The position numbers and the translations under genes were made by a program. Below the pieces are notes generated by a model that had not been told where the DNA came from, did not search any database, and saw nothing but the letters and a program-made list of their open reading frames with translations. A DNA stretch of 51,235 nt from DASXVX01 sp036504075 (GTDB taxonomy: Bacteria; Bacillota; Sulfobacillia; Symbiobacteriales; Symbiobacteriaceae): assembly GCA_036504075.1 (NCBI GenBank), contig DASXVX010000049.1, positions 1 through 51,235 of the forward strand, read 5' to 3'. Positions 1-7,405 of the stretch are shown one piece after another (within the stretch, counting starts at the first letter, position 1; every line of letters begins with the position of its first letter).

Positions 1-177
1 ATTCCCTTGACCTTGGTCAAGAACGATCCGGCAAGTTCAGCTGACATTGGCCAACACCTCGGCGACGTTTTTCAGGCTGCCTGCGCAGCCCGTCTGCTAC
101 CTAGTCGCCGTTGGAGCACCTTTTTCCTCGAACAGAGCCAAATATTATTATTTTTTTCCGGTAGAGGCCCTTTGTGA
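1..177 (+). other. Window edge: open frame without a visible start
   Basis: Frame 1 is open from the first base to a TGA at 175-177, so this may be the C-terminal tail of a gene that begins before the window. The translated piece has no domain I recognise, and the AT-rich stretch at 145-160 argues that coding stops earlier or is absent. A perfect palindrome, CTTGACC-TT-GGTCAAG, lies at 6-21 and could be an operator. No promoter can be assigned with confidence. Confidence 0.25.
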
Positions 178-215
178 ACACCTGAGTTGGTTCACATCCG
201 TGTGTATTTCCGGAA

Positions 216-240
216 ATCTGCGTCATCTGCGAAATCTGCG
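216..240 (+). repeat. Array of three ATCTGCG units with 9-bp period
   Basis: ATCTGCG starts at 216, 225 and 234, each separated by two variable bases, and is followed by GCC. The same 9-bp-phased unit recurs at 39693-39717 (inverted), 39825-39849 and 40444-40459, around the GxxExxY gene 39 kb away. The flank CCGGAA directly before this array is also shared with the inverted array at 39.7 kb. It lies just upstream of the radical SAM gene. Confidence 0.85.
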
Positions 241-293
241 GCCAAAAAATGACTTCGGCTTGTGTCATCGACCACAACTGGAGGCTGGGACCC

Positions 294-1370
294 TTGAATC
301 TGAACATCATGGACACCGAAACAATCCTCAGGAAAGCGCTCTCCGGCGAGAAGCTCTTCCCGGAAGAAGCGATCTACCTGTGCGAGAGCGGCGACTTGCT
401 GAACCTGGCCCTGGCCGCCCGGGAGATTTCCCGGCGCCACAACCCCGGCGACGCCGTGGGCTTCGCCATCAGCAAGACCATTCGCTACTCCAACGTTTGC
501 GCGCCCAACTGCCCGTTCTGCACAGCGACCGTCACGCAAGCGGACCCCACTGCCTTCACCAGGACGGCGGCGGAGGTGGCGGTCGAAGCGGCGGAAGCCG
601 TGGCGGTCGGCGCAACCCAAGTCATCCTCATGGGCGGGCACCGCATCGACCTGCCCTGGACGTACTACACCGGCCTGGTGGCGGCCATTGCCGGCCGTTG
701 CCCTGGCGTGCAGATTTTTTCCTACTCGCCCAGCGAGCTGATGGTCTTCAATGTGACCTTTCAGAAGCGGAACAGCGAGATCATCGGGGAACTGAAGGCG
801 GCGGGGATGGGCGGGCTGCTGGCCGGGGGCGCCCAGACCATGCCCGAGCGGGCGCCGGAGTACCGGGCGCTGCTCCAGGGACCCTGGAACGAGTGGTTCG
901 ACGTGGTCCACCGCTGCGCCGAAGCGGGGATTCCGGTGGTGGCGCCGTTCGCTATCGGCCTGGGCGAGACGGCCAAAGAGCGGGTGGGCCACCTCTACCG
1001 GGTGCGCAGCGTGCAGGAGCGGACTGTCGCCCGGAAGACCGGCGCGTTCGCCGCACTGTCGGTCTTCAGCATGCCCGCCGCCGCCGGCGGATCCGCCCGG
1101 CCGGTGACCAGCCACGAATACCTGTGCATGGTCGCCCTGGCCCGGCTGCTGGTGCCGAACATTCCGCACGTGGCCGCCAGCTTCGTCACCCAGGGCGCCA
1201 AAGTGGCCCAGGTGGCGCTGGACGGCGGTGCCGACGACCTGGGCGGCACGCACATGGAATATGCCGAGGCCGAACTGGCGGCTGGACGGACCGGGCCCAT
1301 GTCGGCGGCGGAGATGGAGCGGCTCATCCGGGAGGCGGGCCGGACGCCCGTGCAGCGGTCCGGCTGGTAG
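294..1370 (+). CDS. Radical SAM enzyme of the MqnC/MqnE/CofH family
   Basis: The protein (358 residues) carries the radical SAM cluster motif CX3CX2C (CAPNCPFC, about residue 66-73), preceded by the family-typical segment ending YSNVC, and a C-terminal DDLGGTHME block like the DIGGT block of this family. Members act on the futalosine route to menaquinone (MqnC, MqnE) or on deazaflavin cofactor (CofH). Which reaction applies cannot be read here, because no other mqn or cof gene is nearby. I chose the TTG at 294 because GGAGG lies at 280-284, nine bases upstream; an ATG at 309 (also in frame) and one at 249 lack such a site. The gene stands alone and ends before a strong hairpin at 1388-1427. 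The family call is firm; the substrate is open. Confidence 0.8.
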   Translation: MNLNIMDTETILRKALSGEKLFPEEAIYLCESGDLLNLALAAREISRRHNPGDAVGFAISKTIRYSNVCAPNCPFCTATVTQADPTAFTRTAAEVAVEAAEAVAVGATQVILMGGHRIDLPWTYYTGLVAAIAGRCPGVQIFSYSPSELMVFNVTFQKRNSEIIGELKAAGMGGLLAGGAQTMPERAPEYRALLQGPWNEWFDVVHRCAEAGIPVVAPFAIGLGETAKERVGHLYRVRSVQERTVARKTGAFAALSVFSMPAAAGGSARPVTSHEYLCMVALARLLVPNIPHVAASFVTQGAKVAQVALDGGADDLGGTHMEYAEAELAAGRTGPMSAAEMERLIREAGRTPVQRSGW

Positions 1371-1387
1371 ATCGAGGTGATATCAGC

Positions 1388-1432
1388 AATAGGGTGGTAG
1401 TTCCCAAATTGGGACTATCACCCTATTTTTTA
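1388..1432 (+). terminator. Rho-independent terminator after the radical SAM gene
   Basis: An inverted repeat of about 18 bp (AATAGGGTG... paired with ...CACCCTATT, one bulge and one G-T pair) is followed by a run of six T. It lies 17 bases after the stop. Confidence 0.8.
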
Positions 1433-1544
1433 TTGGAACGAAAAGGGATTCGCGAGGCCGTATGCGAATTAATGTTCCTTGCCTACATAAATTCCCCGGC
1501 AGCGAAACCGGGGGTAAACCAAAACTGCAGGAGGGATTCAGAGA

Positions 1545-2942
1545 ATGCGAAAGTATCTGGCCATGTTTCTGGTGCTGCTGGTGGCGGCCAGCCTGCTGGG
1601 CGGTTCGGTGTCGGCGGCGGGAAAAGCGCGGCGCTACACGGTAGTCTGGGGTTCGAACACGGTGCCGGCGAACGCAAAGGCTCTGGTTGAGGCGGCCGGC
1701 GGCACCGTGGTTGCCACCATGCCGGAAGTGGGGGTCATGTCGGTCACCGGGCCGGCCGGCCTGCTGAACAGCCTCAGCGCCCAGTCGTCCGTCCAGGCGG
1801 TCAGCCCGACCATCGAATGGACGGTCGGCCCCGCCAGCAGTCACGCGGCCGATGCCATCGATACCACGAGTCAGAGCGGGCCGTTCCTCTACAGCCAGTT
1901 CCAGTGGGACATCAAGCAGGTGACCAACAACGGCGCTAGCTATCAACTGGACAAGGGCAGCCACCAGACGGTGGTGGGCATCATCGACACCGGCGTCTCC
2001 ACGCAGCATCCGGACCTGATGGCCAACCTGCTGGGCGGCCGTAACTTCACGCCGGACGGACCGGGCGGAACGGTGGTGCCGGGCGACATCGAAGACAAGT
2101 ACGGCCACGGCAGCCATGTGGCGGGTGCCATCGCCGGCAACGGGGCCATCCTCGGTGTCGGGCCGGACCTGGGGTTCCGGATGTACCGGATTTTCGGGGC
2201 GGAGGGCGGTGCCCCGACGGACCGGATTATCGCGGCCATGGTCGCGGCGGCGGACGACGGTGTGGATGTGATTTCCATGTCCATCGGCGGCTACGATATC
2301 CTGTCCAAGTACACCTGGACCGACCCGGACACCGGCACCGTCTACAAGATGAGCGACGTGGCCGATTTCCAGGCGTTCAAGCGGGCGGTGAAGTACGCGG
2401 TTGACCACGGGGCCGTGGTGGTGGCGGCGGCCGGCAACGACGCCACCGATATCGCCAACCCGCACGCGGTTACCGCCATGCTGAACGCCGAGTACGGCTC
2501 GCTGGGGTACACCTTTTACGGGGCTTCCCGGGAGGTGCCCGGCACGCTGCCCGGCGTGGTGACCGTGGCGGCCACCGGGCCGGACAAGAGTCCGGCGCAG
2601 TACACCAACTTCGGACCCGGCGCCATCGACGTGAGTGCTCCGGGCGGCGACTTCAAGCGCTATCCGAACATGACCCCGACGCCGTGGTACTGGGATCTCT
2701 GCTTCTCGGCCTACAAGAACGGCGGGTACGCCTGGATGGCCGGTACGTCCATGGCGACACCGAAAGTCTCGGCCGTTGCGGCCCTGATCATCGACCAGGC
2801 GAAGCATGATGGCCGGCGGCTAAACCCGACCCAGGTGGTGGCCAGGCTCCAGCAGACGGCCATCGACGTTGGCAAGCATGGTTCCGACCCGTATTACGGG
2901 AAGGGCATGGTGAGCGCCTACGCCGCGCTGGGCGGCAAGTAG
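1545..2942 (+). CDS. Secreted subtilisin-like serine protease (S8 family)
   Basis: The 465-residue protein begins with a signal peptide (MRK, then a hydrophobic stretch to about residue 25), followed by a propeptide-like region of the I9 type (about 30-92) and an S8 catalytic domain. The catalytic triad is Asp138 (GIIDTG), His178 (GHGSHVAG) and Ser392 (GTSMATP), with the oxyanion-hole Asn288 (AAAGND). It should be exported, cleave off its own propeptide and act as an extracellular endopeptidase. GGAGGG lies about ten bases before the ATG. The gene is monocistronic, convergent with nadA, and separated from it by a symmetric hairpin. Confidence 0.93.
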   Translation: MRKYLAMFLVLLVAASLLGGSVSAAGKARRYTVVWGSNTVPANAKALVEAAGGTVVATMPEVGVMSVTGPAGLLNSLSAQSSVQAVSPTIEWTVGPASSHAADAIDTTSQSGPFLYSQFQWDIKQVTNNGASYQLDKGSHQTVVGIIDTGVSTQHPDLMANLLGGRNFTPDGPGGTVVPGDIEDKYGHGSHVAGAIAGNGAILGVGPDLGFRMYRIFGAEGGAPTDRIIAAMVAAADDGVDVISMSIGGYDILSKYTWTDPDTGTVYKMSDVADFQAFKRAVKYAVDHGAVVVAAAGNDATDIANPHAVTAMLNAEYGSLGYTFYGASREVPGTLPGVVTVAATGPDKSPAQYTNFGPGAIDVSAPGGDFKRYPNMTPTPWYWDLCFSAYKNGGYAWMAGTSMATPKVSAVAALIIDQAKHDGRRLNPTQVVARLQQTAIDVGKHGSDPYYGKGMVSAYAALGGK

Positions 2943-2954
2943 GCCAGACGCGCA

Positions 2955-2983
2955 GCGCCCCCGACCGGACTGGTCGGGGGCGC
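2955..2983. terminator. Symmetric hairpin between convergent genes
   Basis: A perfect 12-bp stem (GCGCCCCCGACC with GGTCGGGGGCGC) and a five-base loop fill the 45-bp gap between the protease and nadA. There is no clear T-run, so it probably works as a bidirectional barrier. Confidence 0.65.
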
Positions 2984-2987
2984 CTGG

Positions 2988-4103
2988 TTACCTGATGATC
3001 GCCAGCATGCGCTGCAGGGCCACGGCGGCCCAGTGGCGGGTGTCGGGGTCGACCTGCACCTGGTTGACCACCCGGCCTTCGGCCAGGTTCTCCAGCGCCC
3101 AGCAGAGGTGCTGGGGGCTGATGCGGTACATGGTGGCGCACGGGCAGACGTTGGGGCCGGAGAGCGAAACGATGAGCATATCCTTGTGCTGCTCGGCCAG
3201 CCGGTGCACGAGATTGATCTCCGTGCCGATCGCCCACTGGGAGCCGGGCGGCGACTGGTCGACCATTTTGACGATGTACTCGGTGGAACCGTCCATGTCC
3301 GCCGCCTGGACCACTTCCAGGGCGCATTCGGGGTGGACGATCACTTTCATGTCCGGATAGAGCGACCGGACCTGCTGAATCTGCTCGACGGTGAACTTCT
3401 GGTGGACGGAGCAGAAGCCTTTCCAGAGGATGATCTTCGCCGCTTGCAGTTCCGCATCGGTACACTCGAAATCGCCGGTCAGCGGGTTGTAGACCACCAT
3501 TTCGGCAAGGGGGATGCCCATTTTGTAGCCCGTATTGCGGCCCAGGTGCTGGTCGGGGAAGAAGAGCGCCTTTTCCCCGTGCGCAAATGCCCATTTGAGC
3601 ACGCCTTCGGCGTTGGAACTGGTGCAGACCGCTCCGTCGTGCTCGCCGCAGAACGCCTTGAGAGCGGCGGCGGAGTTCATGTAGGTAATGGGAATGACCT
3701 TGACGCCGGGTAGCCGCTCCGAGAGCATCTGCCAGCACTCGTCCACCTGCCGCTCGTTGGCCATGTCGGCCATGGAACAGCCGGCCCCCAGGTCCGGCAG
3801 AATCACCACCGTCTCCTCCGGCGTGAGGATGTCGGCGGTTTCCGCCATGAAATGGACGCCACAGAAGACGATATATTTGGCTTCCGTTCTGGTCAGCGCC
3901 TGCTGGGCGAGCTTGAACGAGTCGCCCACGAAATCGGCCCACTGGACGACGCGGGCGCCCTGGTAGTGGTGGCCGAGCAGAACGACCTGACTTCCGAGCT
4001 TTTCCTTGGCGGCCCGTATCCGGGCGTCGAGTTCAGCGTCGGAAAGGATATAGTACTCATCCGGGATGCGGGTATTCCCATGTAGGACAGCGCCGTCGGC
4101 CAT
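2988..4103 (-). CDS. nadA: Quinolinate synthase
   Basis: NadA condenses iminoaspartate with dihydroxyacetone phosphate to quinolinate for de novo NAD synthesis, using an oxygen-sensitive [4Fe-4S] cluster in the cytoplasm. At 371 residues it has the long-form length. The likely cluster ligands are Cys109 (AGCSMADM), Cys231 (GFCSVHQ) and Cys320 (NVCPC), which match the spacing known for the Bacillus enzyme. The motifs GHHYQ and HPEC are present. The ATG at 4103 follows GGGAGG with good spacing. The partners nadB and nadC are not next to it, which is unusual. The gene diverges from the A-type Fe-S carrier gene, a sensible neighbour for a cluster enzyme. Confidence 0.96.
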   Translation of the reverse strand: MADGAVLHGNTRIPDEYYILSDAELDARIRAAKEKLGSQVVLLGHHYQGARVVQWADFVGDSFKLAQQALTRTEAKYIVFCGVHFMAETADILTPEETVVILPDLGAGCSMADMANERQVDECWQMLSERLPGVKVIPITYMNSAAALKAFCGEHDGAVCTSSNAEGVLKWAFAHGEKALFFPDQHLGRNTGYKMGIPLAEMVVYNPLTGDFECTDAELQAAKIILWKGFCSVHQKFTVEQIQQVRSLYPDMKVIVHPECALEVVQAADMDGSTEYIVKMVDQSPPGSQWAIGTEINLVHRLAEQHKDMLIVSLSGPNVCPCATMYRISPQHLCWALENLAEGRVVNQVQVDPDTRHWAAVALQRMLAIIR

Positions 4104-4150
4104 GTGTAAGTCCTCCCTTGTTTAATAAGACAGCCTTGGCGGTCAGGATT

Positions 4151-4156
4151 ATTATA
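4151..4156 (-). promoter_or_regulatory. Probable -10 element of nadA
   Basis: On the minus strand a perfect TATAAT lies about 48 bases before the nadA start. No good -35 hexamer is seen at 16-18 bp, so only the -10 is proposed. Confidence 0.4.
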
Positions 4157-4230
4157 AACGAAGTTTGGCTGAATGCTACGGATAATTTTGGGCTTGCCCC
4201 CGGGTTCCTGTCCGGAGGTGGGGCCATATG

Positions 4231-4260
4231 TTGATGCTTCTGCATTCGATGTGGTAGAAT
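4231..4260 (+). promoter_or_regulatory. Promoter of the A-type carrier gene
   Basis: TTGATG (4231-4236) and TAGAAT (4255-4260) are separated by 18 bp and lie about 34 bases before the GTG start. Confidence 0.55.
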
Positions 4261-4293
4261 CGCAAGTAGGGTTGCAAAAGGGAGGGAATGACA

Positions 4294-4674
4294 GTGAATA
4301 TCACTCTCACAGACAAAGCTTCGGGTCGGCTGAAGGACATCATCAAGTCGAAGGGCGAGAACCTGTCCCTGCGGGTTATGGTTCGGACCGGCGGCTGCAG
4401 CGGTTTCGAATACGGCATGGCCCTCGAGCGCAACCCGCGCCCGGACGACAGCGTCGCTGAAACCGACGGCGTCAAGGTCGTGGTAGACCCCAATAGCATG
4501 CGTTTCCTGGACGGCGCCACCATCGACTACGTCGACAGCCTCATGGGCGGCGGGTTCGCCATCAATAATCCCAACGCGGTCTCCAGTTGTGGCTGTGGCC
4601 AGAGCTTCAAGGCCAAAGACGAGGAAGGCGAAGCGAAGTCCTGCGGCAGCGGCAGTTGTGGTTGCTCTCACTAA
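4294..4674 (+). CDS. A-type iron-sulfur carrier (HesB/IscA family)
   Basis: The protein (126 residues from the GTG) shows the three conserved cysteines of A-type carriers: Cys35 in the TGGCSGF motif, then Cys99 and Cys101 in the CGCGQSF motif. Such proteins accept and pass on Fe-S clusters. A C-terminal tail (about 110-126) adds three cysteines and ends SGSCGCSH, which is beyond the usual family length. The GTG at 4294 is preferred over the ATG at 4288, because GGAGGG at 4281-4286 leaves seven bases to the GTG but almost none to the ATG. It lies between nadA (a cluster enzyme) and feoAB (iron uptake) and ends in its own terminator. Confidence 0.9.
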   Translation: MNITLTDKASGRLKDIIKSKGENLSLRVMVRTGGCSGFEYGMALERNPRPDDSVAETDGVKVVVDPNSMRFLDGATIDYVDSLMGGGFAINNPNAVSSCGCGQSFKAKDEEGEAKSCGSGSCGCSH

Positions 4675-4689
4675 CTTCACGTAAACCTT

Positions 4690-4720
4690 ACGCCAACGGG
4701 TAACCCCCGTTGGCGTTTCT
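4690..4720 (+). terminator. Rho-independent terminator
   Basis: An 11-bp stem (ACGCCAACGGG with CCCGTTGGCGT) and a short loop, followed by TTCT, 16 bases after the carrier gene. Confidence 0.75.
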
Positions 4721-4771
4721 GCATTGATGGAAGTTTTGCCGGTGACCGCATAGGCTGTTCCTACAGGTGGC

Positions 4772-4800
4772 TTGACGGGATTTGCCTGCTCTGATAGACT
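4772..4800 (+). promoter_or_regulatory. Promoter of the feoA-feoB operon
   Basis: TTGACG (4772-4777) and TAGACT (4795-4800) are spaced by 17 bp. The Fur box starts seven bases downstream, over the expected transcription start, the classical place for repression by iron-loaded Fur. Confidence 0.6.
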
Positions 4801-4806
4801 GTAATC

Positions 4807-4825
4807 GATAATGATAATCATTATC
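4807..4825 (+). promoter_or_regulatory. Fur box (consensus 19-mer)
   Basis: The 19 bases at 4807-4825 are identical to the classical Fur box (GATAAT GATAAT C ATTATC). It precedes feoA by about 125 bp. By established Fur biology, this operon should be shut off when Fe(II) is plentiful. Confidence 0.92.
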
Positions 4826-4951
4826 TAACACGACAAATTTGATACGTCCCTGCGGACGAAGTCCGGAGGGAACTTTTTTCGGCCAAGTGTTTCCCTTGGG
4901 AAACACTTTTGGCATCGCACAAGTCATGCAAGCCAGGGAGGGGAAGAGCAT

Positions 4952-5215
4952 TTGAGCAACCCAATTGGCGTTCAAACCCAGCCGCTCAGCCACTTGCGCG
5001 TGGGGGAGCTGGCCCAGGTAGTGGCATTGGTGGGTGACCGTGAGACCCGCTACCGGCTGATGGATCTTGGCATGGTGCCCGGTACCCGGGTGGAAGTGCT
5101 GCGGAGCAGCCCCCTGGGCGACCCAGTGGTATACCGCCTGCGGGGGACCATGGTTGCCTTGCGCAGGCCGGATGCCGAAGTGGTGCAGGTGCAGTGCCTG
5201 GAGCCGGCTTCTTAG
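4952..5215 (+). CDS. feoA: Ferrous iron transport protein A
   Basis: The product is an 87-residue SH3-like FeoA with the family motif RRYRLMDLGMVPGT-like (here about 33-45) and a C-terminal ALRRPDAE segment. FeoA helps the FeoB permease in Fe(II) import. The start is TTG at 4952, with GGGAGGGG at 4935-4942. The leader from promoter to start is about 150 bp. The next gene begins 20 bases downstream with its own strong ribosome binding site. A second feoA copy lies at 44874. Confidence 0.92.
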   Translation: MSNPIGVQTQPLSHLRVGELAQVVALVGDRETRYRLMDLGMVPGTRVEVLRSSPLGDPVVYRLRGTMVALRRPDAEVVQVQCLEPAS

Positions 5216-5235
5216 CGATCGGGGAGGGAAGCAAT

Positions 5236-6003
5236 ATGGCGAATTCGCGTCCGATGAACATTGACCTGCAGGAGTCGATCCCGGTGATCGCCCTGGCAGG
5301 CAACCCCAATACGGGCAAGACCACGCTGTTTAACCGCCTGACCGGCATGCGTCAGCACACCGGCAACTGGCCGGGCAAGACCGTGCTGAAGGCCGAGGGC
5401 GATACGCAGATCGGCGCCCGCATCTACCGGGTAATCGACCTGCCCGGCACCTATACGCTCTCTGCCGCCTCTGCCGAGGAGCGGGTGGCCCGGGAGTTCA
5501 TTTGCTTCGGCCGCCCCGATGTCACCCTGGTGGTGGCGGATGCCACGGCCCTGGAGCGCAACTTGAGTCTGGTGCTCCAGACCATGGAGATCACGCCGAA
5601 GGTGCTGCTCTGTGTCAATCTGATCGACGAGGCGCACCGCAAGGGGATCGACGTGAACGCCGCCGCCCTGGAGAAGCGGCTCGGCATTCCGGTGGCGTTG
5701 ATCGCCGCTCGGTCCGGCGCCGGCGTGCCTGAACTGCTGGAAAAAGTGGCCGCAGTGGCGAACGGCGACGTTCACCCCAGCCCGGCGCAGATCGATTACG
5801 GACCCGAAATTGAGGAGCGGGTGGCCGAACTGCTGCCCATGATCGTGGAGCGCGTCGGCAACCGGGCCAACCCGCGCTGGGTCGCCTTACGGCTCCTGGA
5901 GGGGGATCGGAGCGTCCTGGACGCCCTCCGGGAACACCTGAGCGTCGTCAGCCTGCCGATGCCGTACCCCGACCAGGACCCGGGAACGGAGGCGGTGGTA
6001 TGA
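5236..6003 (+). CDS. feoB: FeoB GTPase half (separate polypeptide)
   Basis: This 255-residue protein is the cytosolic N-terminal part of FeoB: G1 GNPNTGKT (22-29), G3 DLPG (68-71), G4 NLID (128-131), then a helical GDI-like region (about 180-240). It should bind and hydrolyse GTP and gate Fe(II) import. It stops where normal FeoB would run on into the membrane domain; that domain is the next gene, overlapping by four bases (ATGA). The ATG at 5236 follows GGGGAGGGAA. Because the downstream cistron has its own GGAGG and an in-register start, the split looks genuine rather than a sequencing frameshift. Confidence 0.92.
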   Translation: MANSRPMNIDLQESIPVIALAGNPNTGKTTLFNRLTGMRQHTGNWPGKTVLKAEGDTQIGARIYRVIDLPGTYTLSAASAEERVAREFICFGRPDVTLVVADATALERNLSLVLQTMEITPKVLLCVNLIDEAHRKGIDVNAAALEKRLGIPVALIAARSGAGVPELLEKVAAVANGDVHPSPAQIDYGPEIEERVAELLPMIVERVGNRANPRWVALRLLEGDRSVLDALREHLSVVSLPMPYPDQDPGTEAVV

Positions 6004-7343
6004 GCAGCCCGGAGGCCATTCGCGACGCAATCACGACCCGGGTATACACGGAAGCGGCCGCCATCGCTGACGAGACGGTGGTGCGCCGGCGGCGCCCGAT
6101 CATCGACTGGGACCAGAAGATCGACGACATCGTCACCTCCCGGATCTGGGGCTTCCCGATCATGCTGGGGCTGCTGGGCGTCGTGTTCTGGCTGACCATC
6201 GCCGGGGCGAATGCCCCCGGCGTGTGGATCGCCGCCATTCTTTTTAAGATCGAAGATTACCTGACCCTGGCGTTTCAGTGGGCCGGGGCGCCCGCCTGGC
6301 TCCATGGGCTGCTGGTGCTGGGCATCTACCGGGGCTCGGCCTGGGTGATCGCGGTGATGCTGCCGCCCATGGCCATCTTCTTCCCCATTTTCACCTTGCT
6401 GGAGGACTTCGGCTACCTGCCTCGGGTCGCGTTCAACCTCGACCGGATGTTTCGGGTGGCCGGCGCCCACGGCAAGCAGTCGCTGACCATGGGCATGGGG
6501 TTCGGCTGCAACGCCGCTGCCATCGTTTCCACCCGGATTATCGAGTCGCCCCGTGAGCGGCTGATCGCCATTTTGACCAACAGCTTCGTGCCCTGCAACG
6601 GCCGGTTCCCCACTCTGATCACCATGGCCTCCATTTTCATGGGCGGCGGCGTGGCCGCAGCCTACGGGAGCCTCGCCGCCTCGGCGACCGTGGTCGGGAT
6701 CGTGCTGATCGGCATCGGCACGACGCTGGCGGTCTCGTGGACGCTCTCCAAAACGCTGCTGCGCGGCGTGCCCTCCCGGTTCAGTCTGGAGCTGCCGCCT
6801 TACCGGAAGCCGCAGCCGGGCCGGATTCTGATCCGCTCGATTTACGACCGGACGATCGTCGTCCTCAACCGGGCCGTGACCACGGCGGCTCCCGCCGGGG
6901 CGATTACCTGGATCCTGGCGAACATCCACGTGGGCAGTGCGAGCCTGCTGGCCCACGGGGCACACAGTCTGGACGGCTTCGGCCACGCCATCGGGCTGGA
7001 CGGCATGATCCTGATGGCGTTCCTGCTCGGACTCCCGGCCAATGAGATCGTGCTGCCGATTCTGATCATGGGTTACGTGTCGGGCGGCGCCATGATGGAA
7101 CTGCACGGCCTGGGCGCCCTCAAGACGCTGCTGGTCGACCAGAACGGCTGGACCTGGCTGACCGCACTGAACATGATGCTCTTCTCGCTGCTGCACTACC
7201 CGTGCGGCACGACGCTGATCACGATTCACAAGGAGACGAAGAGCCTGAAGTGGACGGTTTTTGCCGGCCTGATGCCCCTGGCGATTGCCATCGCGGTCAC
7301 GTTTGTGGTGACGCAGGTGGTGCGGGCGCTGGGCCTGGTGTAG
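6000..7343 (+). CDS. feoB: FeoB membrane permease half (separate polypeptide)
   Basis: The 447-residue protein is the polytopic Fe(II) channel part of FeoB, with two gate-like repeats: GYLPRVAFNLDR... GMGFGCNAAA...RIIES, and later GLPANEIVLPI...HYPCGTTL. These contain the conserved membrane cysteines (in GFGCN, VPCNGR and YPCGT). Its start overlaps the stop of the GTPase half; GGAGG at 5988-5992 lies seven bases before the ATG. The two halves together give 702 residues, about the length of a one-piece FeoB. The split falls in the linker between the GDI and the first helix. A one-piece FeoB is encoded at 45101, so the genome has both architectures. Confidence 0.92.
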   Translation: MSSPEAIRDAITTRVYTEAAAIADETVVRRRRPIIDWDQKIDDIVTSRIWGFPIMLGLLGVVFWLTIAGANAPGVWIAAILFKIEDYLTLAFQWAGAPAWLHGLLVLGIYRGSAWVIAVMLPPMAIFFPIFTLLEDFGYLPRVAFNLDRMFRVAGAHGKQSLTMGMGFGCNAAAIVSTRIIESPRERLIAILTNSFVPCNGRFPTLITMASIFMGGGVAAAYGSLAASATVVGIVLIGIGTTLAVSWTLSKTLLRGVPSRFSLELPPYRKPQPGRILIRSIYDRTIVVLNRAVTTAAPAGAITWILANIHVGSASLLAHGAHSLDGFGHAIGLDGMILMAFLLGLPANEIVLPILIMGYVSGGAMMELHGLGALKTLLVDQNGWTWLTALNMMLFSLLHYPCGTTLITIHKETKSLKWTVFAGLMPLAIAIAVTFVVTQVVRALGLV

Positions 7344-7358
7344 GGCCTTTATCAAGAG

Positions 7359-7397
7359 GACCGCCCCCGGGGATCAACTCCGGGGGCGGTCCTTTTT
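7359..7397 (+). terminator. Rho-independent terminator of feoAB
   Basis: A GC-rich 12-13-bp stem (GACCGCCCCCGG with its complement), a nine-base loop, then CTTTTT. It lies in the short gap between convergent feoB and queG and may serve both. Confidence 0.88.
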
Positions 7398-7405
7398 GTG
7401 TCTGC

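Noticed and set aside
47..1690. 547-codon open frame over the radical SAM gene
   Set aside because: It is out of frame with the CX3CX2C-containing gene and reads as Arg/Gly-rich sequence.
5988..6003. Sequencing frameshift as the cause of the split FeoB
   Set aside because: The junction has a clean ATGA overlap and a GGAGG site at correct distance from the second ATG, which is unlikely by error. It remains to be confirmed in relatives.
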